From an uncultured Tenacibaculum sp. (lineage in GTDB: Bacteria > Bacteroidota > Bacteroidia > Flavobacteriales > Flavobacteriaceae): a stretch of DNA of 64,000 nucleotides. The position numbers and the translations under genes are program-made. This document shows positions 28,073-37,608 of the stretch, in pieces (within the stretch, counting starts at the first letter, position 1; every line of letters begins with the position of its first letter). The stretch spans positions 62,001 through 126,000 of the forward strand of contig NZ_CANMMT010000008.1 in assembly GCF_947499065.1 (NCBI RefSeq), written 5' to 3'. Below the pieces are notes generated by a model. That model did not search any database. It was not told the origin of the DNA and saw only the letters and a list, made by a program, of their open reading frames with translations.

Positions 28073-28139
28073 ATTTTGGTTGTTATGTTAACGGTATTGT
28101 ATTGGCGTAGTAGCGGATTTTCGATGCTAACTTTTCAAT

Positions 28140-29273
28140 TTATAACTGGCTTTTCCCGATTTTTTTATATGTTTTTTTCATTCCGAAAAGTAATCTTATA
28201 GCATTAAATGGGTAAATGAAAAGGCGATAGATAAGCACTATTGTTATAAACGAACTAACTAAAAGGATAAGAAGTTTGGAAAGGATATTTAAATCAAGCT
28301 TAACTATATAGTAAGCAAAAATGACAATAACAGTTTGGTGTAAAATATAAAATGGATAAATAGCTTCATTCATTTGTTTAAGGTATACACTTGGTTTGTT
28401 AAAGTAAACCTGTCCGTACCCCAGTATGGTCATAACAAAACTCCAACCTAATATACAACACAGCCCATACCAAATATCCCAGCGAACGGAAATGCTTAAA
28501 TAAGGTTCTACAAGATTATTCGGAATGAAATAGTAGCTATAGAATAAAAGTGAGGAGATTAAAAGAATGATTATGTGAAAATGTCTAAATTTTTTTAAGT
28601 TGTCCCAAAAGATTTGTGAAGACGCAAACAAAATACCGATAATAAAAAAATAGGTATAATAAAATGTTTCTGAAAAATTTGTTAGAGATGATGAACCTGT
28701 TGGATAGTACCTTTTAAGTATTATTGTTCCTAACATTAAAGGGAAGACTCCTAATAAAAGTCCAATTTTGTATGAGGATATTTTCTTAAGCCAATTCCTA
28801 AGAACCATAGATTTTTGAGACCTAAGAAAAAGTATTAGAGGTATTACAATTACAGAAATTACGTAAAGGTTTTCTATAAACCAGAGATGGTTTGTTTCAA
28901 AACGTCCTTGTGTGTAAATCTGCCAATAAGAATTAAATTCATTAATATATTGATAATACGTTTGTGGAGGTACGATAAAAATTACGCCAAAAAAAAGTGG
29001 AATTAGAAGTCTACCTGTACGCTCTTTAATGAATTGTTTCCAAGTTCGTTTTGAGAATGCAAGAACAGTTCCTGTACCTGATATCAAAAAAAGTAAGGGA
29101 AGTCTAAATTGCTCAAAATAAACCATAATATTATCCATTAGTTTGCTAGATTCAGCATTCATAATATGAAAGCCGTCTCCATTAAACGGCATTCCTATAT
29201 GGTGAAAATAAACGGCCAAAATAGCAATAACTCTTAACCAATCTAAATCGTATCTTCTGTTTGTAGTATCCAT
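28140..29273 (-). CDS. acyltransferase family 3 membrane protein
   Basis: RRYDLDWLRVIAILAVYFHHIGMPF, FLISGTGT, HLWFIENLY, YPFYILHQTVIV. Confidence 0.88.
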   Translation of the reverse strand: MDTTNRRYDLDWLRVIAILAVYFHHIGMPFNGDGFHIMNAESSKLMDNIMVYFEQFRLPLLFLISGTGTVLAFSKRTWKQFIKERTGRLLIPLFFGVIFIVPPQTYYQYINEFNSYWQIYTQGRFETNHLWFIENLYVISVIVIPLILFLRSQKSMVLRNWLKKISSYKIGLLLGVFPLMLGTIILKRYYPTGSSSLTNFSETFYYTYFFIIGILFASSQIFWDNLKKFRHFHIIILLISSLLFYSYYFIPNNLVEPYLSISVRWDIWYGLCCILGWSFVMTILGYGQVYFNKPSVYLKQMNEAIYPFYILHQTVIVIFAYYIVKLDLNILSKLLILLVSSFITIVLIYRLFIYPFNAIRLLFGMKKTYKKIGKSQL

Positions 29274-29363
29274 TAATTTTGTTTTTGGGGCAATAATAAA
29301 AACAAAATCAGCTTGTTTTTTAGCTAAGTGATGAATGGCAATTGATAGTGATGAAATGCAAGC

Positions 29364-30239
29364 CTAATCATTTTTTAGGTTTATATAAGCTTGATTAAAC
29401 TCTTCAATTTTTGAACGAGAAACAGGGATTGTTCTATTGGAATAGTTTTTTAAATGAAGTATATATCCTTGGGCATTTCCAGAAACAGATTCAATAGTGT
29501 TAAGATTTACAACATATGAACGATGAGTTTTAAAAATGAATGGATAAGAATTTAATTGGTTCAAAAACTCTTTAAGAGTTAGACGTTTCATTTTTTTTTC
29601 ATAATCAGTTGAATGGTCATAATATATTTCTAGATAATTGCCATCCACTTTTGCATAAAGAAATGTTCGAATATTTAATTCAAAATTTTCTTCTTTTATT
29701 GGGGTAGTAATTTGAACGATTTCATCAGTAATATTGCTGTATTGTTGATTAATGGGAAGTTTTTTTAAATCATTCGAGCGTTTGTTAATTAAACGTTGTA
29801 GGTTTAACGGTAGAATAATTAGCAGCAATAAAATACCAACTAAAAAGGTATTTCTTATTTCTTCCCACAAATATCTAAAAGACCAGTTATCAGGATTTGT
29901 GTAAATAAAATCTCGAATTAAGAAACTTGCAATACCAATAAGAAATAAAACGATTGCTAAATGTAGAAACTCTTTGCCTAAAGTCCAATTTTCGGTGTTT
30001 TTTACCGACTTCTTGAGTAAGAAAAAATAGATGAAAGCAACTGGTATTGGTGTAACGGAATGCAATGTTATAATCCATAAGTAATCTATTTTATGTTCTT
30101 CAATATTTACAACAAAGGGGTCAAATAAATACGTAAAAAGAAAGCTAGCGATTGCGATAAAGCAAAGTAAGAATAATACTTTTTTTAATTCCTCATAGTA
30201 AAATGGATAAGGCTGTTTTATGTAGGTTTCAATATGCAT
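29364..30239 (-). CDS. LytTR family DNA-binding regulator with N-terminal TM segments
   Basis: YAKVDGNYLEIYYD, FLNQLNSYPFIFKTHRSYVVNLNTIESVSGNAQGYILHLKNYSNRTIPVSRSKIEEF. Confidence 0.88.
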   Translation of the reverse strand: MHIETYIKQPYPFYYEELKKVLFLLCFIAIASFLFTYLFDPFVVNIEEHKIDYLWIITLHSVTPIPVAFIYFFLLKKSVKNTENWTLGKEFLHLAIVLFLIGIASFLIRDFIYTNPDNWSFRYLWEEIRNTFLVGILLLLIILPLNLQRLINKRSNDLKKLPINQQYSNITDEIVQITTPIKEENFELNIRTFLYAKVDGNYLEIYYDHSTDYEKKMKRLTLKEFLNQLNSYPFIFKTHRSYVVNLNTIESVSGNAQGYILHLKNYSNRTIPVSRSKIEEFNQAYINLKND

Positions 30240-30377
30240 TAATTTTATATGTTATTGTGATGTGGTCTTTATTTTTTTAATGACGTAAACTTGTTTAGAT
30301 ACTGTGCTAATTATAGTTTATTTATTCCATTTTATTCGCAACTATTTTATTATTTACAATAAAAAAGTCAAGCTGTT

Positions 30378-30423
30378 TGTTTTGTTTATGTACTTGGCTA
30401 AGTAAGAACTTTAGATGTTTTTA
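30378..30423 (-). repeat. intergenic element family A, degenerate copy
   Basis: TTTTGTTTATGTACTTGGCTAAGTAAGAACTTTAGATGTTTTTA. Confidence 0.45.
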
Positions 30424-30975
30424 GTATCCAATATTAAAAATTCTAAATATTATAAATAATGCAATACCTATGTAAAAAACTACTAACCTCAATTTATCTG
30501 AAATGTTTAATCCTTTTAATATGCCTAATAAGCCAATGAACATGAACAATACTTTTATTCGATTTGAGTACTTTTTTCTATTAGAGTTATAGTCTTTAGT
30601 TTTTAGCAATGAATGGTTTTTTAATTTAATACTATATATATTAATATCATTATTTAAATCCAGTTTGTTTAGATTAGATTTACTAATTTTTATTTCTATA
30701 AATTGTCCTTCTTTTAAGTTTGAAATGTATTTACGATTCTTGCTGCTAATAGCACCATTTAAGATTTGAAATCTAGCATTGTATTTCTTAGCGTAAAATA
30801 TATAATCAGCTTTATTTCTTTGTCCAGTTATGTTTTGAATGCCTCTCTTAAGTTGAATTTTTAAATTCACTAATTCAGAATACTCTAGATCATATTTATT
30901 AAATCTAATTAGACTCCATATCAAGATTGCTATTCCAATTAATAAATAGATCCATTTATTTTTTGATTTTATCAT
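30421..30975 (-). CDS. hypothetical membrane protein
   Basis: N- and C-terminal hydrophobic segments. Confidence 0.6.
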   Translation of the reverse strand: MIKSKNKWIYLLIGIAILIWSLIRFNKYDLEYSELVNLKIQLKRGIQNITGQRNKADYIFYAKKYNARFQILNGAISSKNRKYISNLKEGQFIEIKISKSNLNKLDLNNDINIYSIKLKNHSLLKTKDYNSNRKKYSNRIKVLFMFIGLLGILKGLNISDKLRLVVFYIGIALFIIFRIFNIGY

Positions 30976-31023
30976 TAAATTAACATTATAACTTGTTTGT
31001 GTACAGAGTGTTAATTTTGTTGT

Positions 31024-31563
31024 TTACCATTTGATAGTGATAAAATATTCCAGAATTCTTAACACAAAAAATATTCCAAAAGCTATTAGGGTTTTTAGAA
31101 AGAATTTAGCTTTTTTTCGCTCTGTTTTTTCAGTTTTCAATAACATTTTTATGCTATTTATTAACTTTTCTTTATTTAACCATAAAATAATCAGAATCAT
31201 TAACTGATATAGAATTGCGGCTTTCAAAGCTCCTAAATGAACTCCAAAGTATATATCTTGAAAGATAACATTTACAAGTATGGTTGAAGTAAATAAACAA
31301 CCAATTATTCGAGTTTTTTTAATAAGAATTAAAATTCCACCAATAATTTCAAAAACTCCTAATGTGATAGCAAATGATTTTGAGTAACCATAAAAGGCCC
31401 ACATCAATTCCATTCCAGTCATTTCATTGACGGCTTTGTCAATTTCTGTAGCGCCGTCAAATTGGAATAGTTTTGCGCCACCATAAATAAACATTGCTAA
31501 AACTACAATCCAACTGATTGCATTTTCAAATATTTCAATTCTATCCTTTTTATTAAAATTCAT
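31024..31563 (-). CDS. DoxX-like / DoxD-family membrane protein
   Basis: WIVVLAMFIYGGAKLFQF, FEIIGGILILIKKT. Confidence 0.6.
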   Translation of the reverse strand: MNFNKKDRIEIFENAISWIVVLAMFIYGGAKLFQFDGATEIDKAVNEMTGMELMWAFYGYSKSFAITLGVFEIIGGILILIKKTRIIGCLFTSTILVNVIFQDIYFGVHLGALKAAILYQLMILIILWLNKEKLINSIKMLLKTEKTERKKAKFFLKTLIAFGIFFVLRILEYFITIKW

Positions 31564-31580
31564 TTTAGAGTTCAGTTTTC

Positions 31581-31660
31581 TTAGCTTGTTTGTAGAGCAT
31601 AATTTCTGCTATTTTCCTAATGCCTCAAAACAAGCAAAATTTTAGGTGTTTTATATAGCT
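31581..31660 (-). repeat. intergenic element family A, diverged end copy
   Basis: TAGCTTGTTTGTAGAGCATAATTTCTGCTATTTTCCTAATGCCTCAAAACAAGCAAAATTTTAGGTGTTTTATA. Confidence 0.5.
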
Positions 31661-31696
31661 TAAAAAAGCAACCTCAAATGAGATTGCTTTTTGGTT
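31660..31696. terminator. terminator hairpin
   Basis: AAAAAAGCAACCTCAAATGAGATTGCTTTTTGG. Confidence 0.65.
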
Positions 31697-31711
31697 ATAT
31701 TTAAAAAAGGA

Positions 31712-32509
31712 TTAAAATTTACTAAATATTCCTTTTTCTAAATTGATGGTTTTAGTTGGTGTATTAGTGCTTTTAGGAACACTATTAGCTATAGGTTGTA
31801 GCTTGTATGTTTTGTTGTCTTCAGTAAATACTAGTTTGTTTTCTGTTAATTCTACAATAGTAACAGAATTATCTCCTGTACAATTAGGTTCACCTTCCCA
31901 AGAATAACATAAAGAGTTTTCTTCTGCATTTTGCCATTTCCATTCGGCTAATCCACCTTGGTTAGATTGTGTTGGGTTTACTAATTCAACAAAATAAGTA
32001 CCAGCTTGAGAGAAAATAACGGTAAGTTCATATTTTGTACCCACTACATCTTCTCCATTAACTTCTGTCATTTTCCAAGTTCTACAGAATAAATCAGTAT
32101 TGGTAGAAGAACTGATTTTTTCAATCTTGGAAGAGCTAACTTCTATGCTTGTAGAGGTTTTGTTATCTACAATTGTAAAATCCATTTTAGTTCCATTAAT
32201 ACTTGAAATGATGATTTGACCAAAATCAATAAGATTAATGGTTTTGTCGTCAACAATTTCATACTGTCCTAAAAGAATATTTTTCTCATTTTTTTGAGAT
32301 TTACTTTTGTTAGCAGAAGCGCTTTTTACAATAATATAATTACCATCTTTATTAAACTCAAAAGATTTGTAATTACTGTTTTCAATTTCCCATTTAGAGC
32401 TAATTTCCTCTTTCTTGATTTTGGTAGATGGGATTTCATCGTTTGAATTACAAGATATTGTTACTAAGGTAAGGAATAACAATGTTGCAATTTTTCCAAT
32501 AGTTTTCAT
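31712..32509 (-). CDS. lipocalin-like lipoprotein, hypothetical
   Basis: TISCNSND lipobox; repeated WxIE/WKMTEVNGE modules. Confidence 0.65.
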   Translation of the reverse strand: MKTIGKIATLLFLTLVTISCNSNDEIPSTKIKKEEISSKWEIENSNYKSFEFNKDGNYIIVKSASANKSKSQKNEKNILLGQYEIVDDKTINLIDFGQIIISSINGTKMDFTIVDNKTSTSIEVSSSKIEKISSSTNTDLFCRTWKMTEVNGEDVVGTKYELTVIFSQAGTYFVELVNPTQSNQGGLAEWKWQNAEENSLCYSWEGEPNCTGDNSVTIVELTENKLVFTEDNKTYKLQPIANSVPKSTNTPTKTINLEKGIFSKF

Positions 32510-32593
32510 AGTGTTAAATGTTTAATAATGAGCAAAAATAAATTTATATCTGAAAAAATCAAAGAAGAGTTTTTTCTCTATTGGTTTTATGAA

Positions 32594-32630
32594 AAATAAA
32601 AAGCCAATCTAAAAAGATTGGCTTTTAAAA
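32594..32630. terminator. terminator hairpin
   Basis: AAAAAGCCAATCTAAAAAGATTGGCTTTTA. Confidence 0.75.
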
Positions 32631-32650
32631 TATGATTAGAATTTTAAGTA

Positions 32651-34276
32651 TTATCCTAAGAAAGGGTACTTATAATCAGTTGGGCTAACGAAAGTTTCTT
32701 TAATTAAACGAACAGAAGTCCAACGTAATAAGTTTTGAGCAGAACCAGCTTTATCATTAGTTCCAGAAGCTCTAGCTCCTCCAAATGGTTGTTGTCCTAC
32801 TACGGCACCAGTTGGCTTATCGTTAATATAGAAATTACCAGCAGCATTTTCTAAAGCTTTAGATGCTTTTTCTACAATATATCTATCTGTAGAGAAAATA
32901 GCTCCAGTTAAAGCGTACTCAGTAGATTCATCAACTAATTTTAATGAAGCTTCCCATTCAGCATCTTCGTATACGTAAACAGTCATCACAGGACCGAATA
33001 ATTCAGTACACATAGTAGCATACTTTGGAGATTTACTTACAATTACTGTTGGCTCAATAAAGTATCCTACAGATTTATCATGACCACCACCAATAATGAT
33101 ATCAGCATCAGCATCTTCTTTAGCAGCATCAATATATTTAGCAATCTTATCGAAAGAACCTTCGTGAATTACTGCATTTACAAAATTAGATGGATCTTCT
33201 GGAGAACCCATTTTAATTTCACTAGTTTGAGCAACTAAATGCTTCTTAACATCTTCCCAAATAGAAGCAGGAATGTATGCACGAGAAGCTGCAGAACATT
33301 TCTGACCTTGGAATTCAAATGCTCCTCTAGTAATTGCTGTAGCAACTTGTAATGGACTAGCTGAGTTGTGCGCCCAGATAAAATCTTTACCTCCAGTTTC
33401 TCCAACAATTCTAGGGTATGTTTTATAGGTATGGATGTTGTTTCCTATTTGTTGCCATAAGTTTTTGAATACGTGCGTAGATCCTGTAAAGTGTAATCCA
33501 GAGAAATCAGGAGAAGCTAATACAGTATCAGTAATCATTACTGGGTCACCATATACAACGTTAATTACACCGTCAGGTAAACCAGCTTCTTTAAATAAGT
33601 CAACAATTACTTGAGCAGAATATGCTTGGTGATCAGATGGTTTCCAAACAACAACGTTCCCCATTAAAGCAGCAGCTGCAGGTAAGTTAGCAGCAATAGA
33701 TGTAAAGTTAAATGGAGTAATTGCATATACAAAACCTTCTAATGGTCTGTACTCAACTCTGTTCCAAATTCCAGGAGCAGAAGCAGGCTGATCTTTGAAA
33801 ATATCAGTCATGTACTCTACGTTGAAACGGAAAAAGTCAATCATTTCACAAGCAGCATCAATTTCTGCTTGGTGTACGTTTTTAGATTGAGCAATCATAG
33901 TAGCAGCGTTCATTTTTGCTCTATAAGGACCCGCTAATAATTCAGCAGCCTTTAAAAAGATAGAAGCACGCTCCATCCAGCTAACACTAGACCAAGCTTC
34001 TCTAGCAGCTAAAGCTGTAGAAATTGCAGTGTCTACATGAGATTTATCTGCTGTGTGGTACTGACCAACTACATGCTTATGATCATGTGGAGGCGTAATA
34101 TTTTTAGTGTTTCCAGTTCTAACTTCTTCACCGTTAATGTGCATTGGTACATCAATGTTGCTATTGTACATTGCTTTGTAAGTAGCCAATAATTCTTCTC
34201 TTTCAGGAGAGCCAGGAGCGTATCCTTTTACAGGTTCATTTACTGCTTTAGGAACATTAAAAAATCCTCTTGCCAT
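32651..34276 (-). CDS. pruA: L-glutamate gamma-semialdehyde dehydrogenase
   Basis: GETGGKDFIWAH, FEFQGQKCSAASR, INDKPTGAVVGQQPFGGARASGTNDKAG. Confidence 0.95.
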   Translation of the reverse strand: MARGFFNVPKAVNEPVKGYAPGSPEREELLATYKAMYNSNIDVPMHINGEEVRTGNTKNITPPHDHKHVVGQYHTADKSHVDTAISTALAAREAWSSVSWMERASIFLKAAELLAGPYRAKMNAATMIAQSKNVHQAEIDAACEMIDFFRFNVEYMTDIFKDQPASAPGIWNRVEYRPLEGFVYAITPFNFTSIAANLPAAAALMGNVVVWKPSDHQAYSAQVIVDLFKEAGLPDGVINVVYGDPVMITDTVLASPDFSGLHFTGSTHVFKNLWQQIGNNIHTYKTYPRIVGETGGKDFIWAHNSASPLQVATAITRGAFEFQGQKCSAASRAYIPASIWEDVKKHLVAQTSEIKMGSPEDPSNFVNAVIHEGSFDKIAKYIDAAKEDADADIIIGGGHDKSVGYFIEPTVIVSKSPKYATMCTELFGPVMTVYVYEDAEWEASLKLVDESTEYALTGAIFSTDRYIVEKASKALENAAGNFYINDKPTGAVVGQQPFGGARASGTNDKAGSAQNLLRWTSVRLIKETFVSPTDYKYPFLG

Positions 34277-34474
34277 TTTTATTATGTTGTTTGTATGTTT
34301 AAAAATATTTTTCTCAAAAAAGCAAAAAACAAAATCTAATACTATTAATTTGCAAAGACTAAGTAGTTTACATTTTCAAACAATCTTTAGATTGATTCGA
34401 GGGACAAAGTTAACACTTATTTTTAGTAATAACTAAGTAGTTTTTACGTCTTAATTTACCAAAAGAGATACTAT

Positions 34475-35161
34475 ATGTGCACGGTAACTTATTTACCTTT
34501 AGGAAATAATGATTTTATATTAACGTCTAATAGAGATGAAGATCCTAAACGAAGAACAATACCACCTAAAGAATACAATGAAGATGGTGTAAAATTAAAG
34601 TACCCAAAAGACGAATTAGCAGGTGGTACTTGGATTGGTTTGTCTGAAAAAAACAGATTGATTTGTCTGTTAAATGGTGGTTTTACAAAGCATGTAAGAG
34701 CTGCTTCGTATAAAATGAGTAGAGGGATTATAGTTAAAGAGTTATTGAAAGTAAATAATCCTGTAGAAATTATTAATCAGTTCGATTTTAATGGAATTGA
34801 ACCTTTTACTATTGTACTTGTTGATTGGGAAAAAACGTTAAATGCCTATGAGTTGGTTTGGGATGGTGAAGAAAAGCATTTTCAAGAACTAGGTAATCAA
34901 CCTAAAATCTGGTCATCATCTACTTTGTATGACGAGGAGATGAAACAATTACGTAAAGACTGGTTTGCCGATTGGTTAAAAGAGAATATTGAGATTTCTC
35001 AAAATAATATAGTAGCATTTCATCAAGATGATACTAGAGGAGAGAAAGGAATTTCTTTAAAAATGAAACGTTCAAGGGTTGAGACAGTTAGTACAACTTC
35101 AGTGAAAAAAGAAAAGAACCATGTAACCATGGATTATTACGTAGTTGACGAAAATATATAG
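34475..35161 (+). CDS. NRDE (TANGO2-like) family protein
   Basis: MCTVTYLPLGNNDFILTSNRDEDPKR. Confidence 0.88.
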   Translation: MCTVTYLPLGNNDFILTSNRDEDPKRRTIPPKEYNEDGVKLKYPKDELAGGTWIGLSEKNRLICLLNGGFTKHVRAASYKMSRGIIVKELLKVNNPVEIINQFDFNGIEPFTIVLVDWEKTLNAYELVWDGEEKHFQELGNQPKIWSSSTLYDEEMKQLRKDWFADWLKENIEISQNNIVAFHQDDTRGEKGISLKMKRSRVETVSTTSVKKEKNHVTMDYYVVDENI

Positions 35162-35215
35162 CTTAAAATAATTATTAGAAAATTGTAGTTTTTAGTACTT
35201 TCGCAAAAAAAAGTT

Positions 35216-35887
35216 ATGTGTAAAAAACAGCTGTTCGTGGTAACTACAATGATTCTTTTTTTGTTTACCAGTTGTTTTGAATTTGTTGAAGAAATAAGTT
35301 TTAATAAAGACGGGTCGGGTAGTGCTACCTTTACCTTAAATTTAAGTAAGAATAAAACCAAACTAGCCTCAATAATGTTATTAGATAGCGTTAATGGTTA
35401 TAAGGTTCCTTCTAAAAGTACTATCAGAAAAAAAGTTGCTGAGGTTGTTCAGAAAATAAAGAGAACTAAAGGAGTACATAATGTAAATAGTACGTTAGAT
35501 TTGGATGAGTTTATACTCGCTATTTCATGTGATTTTGATAATGTTGAAGCTATAAACAATGTATTAGTAGCTTTTAGTTCTAAAAAACAAGCGCAAGCTA
35601 TAAAGAAACAGCAGCACTTTACTTACAATAAAAAGAGTAAAACATTTGTTCGCAGTCATCATTTTGATATTGGAAGAGAATTTCAAAAAACCAAAATGAA
35701 AGATCGAAAAGTTTTCGAAACAGCTACGTATACAGGTGTATATCGTTTTGATGATTTAGTACAGTCAAGTGCCAATAAACAATCAAAGATTTCAAAAAGT
35801 AAAAAAGCAGTTATGTTACGAGTAAAGGCTCAAGACATAATAACCAATAAATACTCAATCAAAAATAAAATTCAACTACAGAACTAA
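35216..35887 (+). CDS. putative lipoprotein, hypothetical
   Basis: LFLFTSCFEFVEE lipobox; first gene of tight three-gene operon. Confidence 0.75.
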   Translation: MCKKQLFVVTTMILFLFTSCFEFVEEISFNKDGSGSATFTLNLSKNKTKLASIMLLDSVNGYKVPSKSTIRKKVAEVVQKIKRTKGVHNVNSTLDLDEFILAISCDFDNVEAINNVLVAFSSKKQAQAIKKQQHFTYNKKSKTFVRSHHFDIGREFQKTKMKDRKVFETATYTGVYRFDDLVQSSANKQSKISKSKKAVMLRVKAQDIITNKYSIKNKIQLQN

Positions 35888-35891
35888 AGTT

Positions 35892-37604
35892 ATGATAAGA
35901 AAAATAATCACAGCATTATTATTAGTAAACACATTTGTTGTTTTACAAGCTCAAAAACTAGAAACCAAAATACCTAATAACGCAGATGTTGTTATCGCAG
36001 CAAACGCAGATAATCTGTTTAGTTTGATAGATGTTTCGGATATTGATAGTAGTTTTTTAGGAAAAGGAGCATTAAGAGGAGCAAATAAAAAAGCAAAAGT
36101 TAACTCGGTAAGTGATTTAGGAGTTGATATCAAGTCAAATTCATATTACTTTTTCAAGAATACAGATAGTATATCTTATCATACTATTTTGGTTGAGTTA
36201 ACAGATAAAGCACAGTATGAAGCTACTTTAAAGGAAAGACAACAGAAAAAAATTAAAAGAGAAAAAGGTTATAGCTATATAGAAGGCTATAGTAGCTTAA
36301 CTATTTGGAATGATAATATACTTGCTGTTGTTAATGGGAGTAAATCGTATAGTTATTTTAAAGAGCACAAAGAGCGTTTTAATAAATTAAAAAAAGAAGG
36401 AGAGTCGAGATATTCTTTTAAAAAGAGAATTGTTAAGTCATGGATTAAAGAAGAGGCATTAAAGACTTTAAATAGTAGTCCATCTAATTCAATCGCAACC
36501 AATAAGAATTTCCAAAAAGGGAAGAAAAAGAATGCGTCAGCAACATTGTGGGTTCGTAACTATGGAATGTTTATGTCTAGCTTTATTCAAGAGTTTGGGA
36601 AAAAAATGCGTTCAACAATGTCGTACTTAATGCCTTCAAAAGGTAAAAACATTTACGGAGTTGAAGAGGTAACTGCTAATTTGTTTTTTGAGAAAGCAAA
36701 CATCCGAGTTTTATTAGAAATGTCGGTTAGCGATTACATGAAAAAATCTTTCAAAAAGATTTATAACAAAAGAATGAATTCAGCCCTTGTAAATAGCTTT
36801 GATCATGAAAAAGCATTGGCATTTTGGAGTATGTCTATTAATACAGAAGAAATGCTTGTACAGTATCCTGTAATGATGAATAATTTATACGGGTCTATTT
36901 TGCCAAAGTTTAAGCAAGAGTTTGAAATAGTTGGTGATGTATTATCATTAGTTATTGATGAGGAAGCTATTGCGAAATTGGTAACTGGTGATGCACTATT
37001 TGTATTAAATGAGTTTGGAAAAAAAGAAGTAGAGTATACAAAGTATGAATATGATGAGGATTATAAGCGTAAAGAGGTAACAAAGACAAAAGAAACTTTA
37101 GTTCCAGATTTTACTATTATGATAGGTTCTGAAGAAAAAGAATTGTTAACTAAAGTATTTAAGTTAGGAGAAAAATATAAAGCTGTTAAAGAAACAAACA
37201 ACGTTTATGAGTTAATCTTAAAAGAAGCGAAATTACCGTTTGGTTTTTATGCGGTAGTTAAAAATGGAGTTTTATATTTTACTACTTCAAAAGCAAATGC
37301 TATAAGCATAGAGTCTGGTAAAACTAATTTTGCTAATAAAAAGCATAATAAACTTATAAGAAATAATTCTACCGTGTTATTTGCAGATGTAAACAAAATA
37401 ATAAACAAATTGCCTACAGAATGGTTTGGGAAAACTGAAGATAAAATGGCTAGTTTATCTAATGAACATATTGAGAATCTTAATTTTACAGTTTCGAGAA
37501 TGAAAGGGAATAAAATTTCATCAGAATTAAGATTGAATACAAAAGGTAAAGAAGAAAATACATTAAAGCTATTATTTAGATTAATAGATAATATGGCTAA
37601 ATAA
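35892..37604 (+). CDS. DUF4836-type secreted protein
   Basis: Signal peptide; TKIPNNADVVIAANADNLFSLIDVSDIDSS; 4 nt after preceding stop. Confidence 0.7.
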   Translation: MIRKIITALLLVNTFVVLQAQKLETKIPNNADVVIAANADNLFSLIDVSDIDSSFLGKGALRGANKKAKVNSVSDLGVDIKSNSYYFFKNTDSISYHTILVELTDKAQYEATLKERQQKKIKREKGYSYIEGYSSLTIWNDNILAVVNGSKSYSYFKEHKERFNKLKKEGESRYSFKKRIVKSWIKEEALKTLNSSPSNSIATNKNFQKGKKKNASATLWVRNYGMFMSSFIQEFGKKMRSTMSYLMPSKGKNIYGVEEVTANLFFEKANIRVLLEMSVSDYMKKSFKKIYNKRMNSALVNSFDHEKALAFWSMSINTEEMLVQYPVMMNNLYGSILPKFKQEFEIVGDVLSLVIDEEAIAKLVTGDALFVLNEFGKKEVEYTKYEYDEDYKRKEVTKTKETLVPDFTIMIGSEEKELLTKVFKLGEKYKAVKETNNVYELILKEAKLPFGFYAVVKNGVLYFTTSKANAISIESGKTNFANKKHNKLIRNNSTVLFADVNKIINKLPTEWFGKTEDKMASLSNEHIENLNFTVSRMKGNKISSELRLNTKGKEENTLKLLFRLIDNMAK

Positions 37605-37608
37605 GCAG

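Noticed and set aside
13140-31660. Prophage, ICE or transposon explanation for the accessory region
   Set aside because: No integrase, transposase, terminase, capsid, relaxase or conjugation gene and no terminal att/IR pair seen in the window.
16490-31660. Calling family A elements canonical attC sites
   Set aside because: Ends only approximate RYYYAAC/GTTRRRY, lack the essential AAC/GTT triplets, and no IntI is visible; left as a hypothesis.
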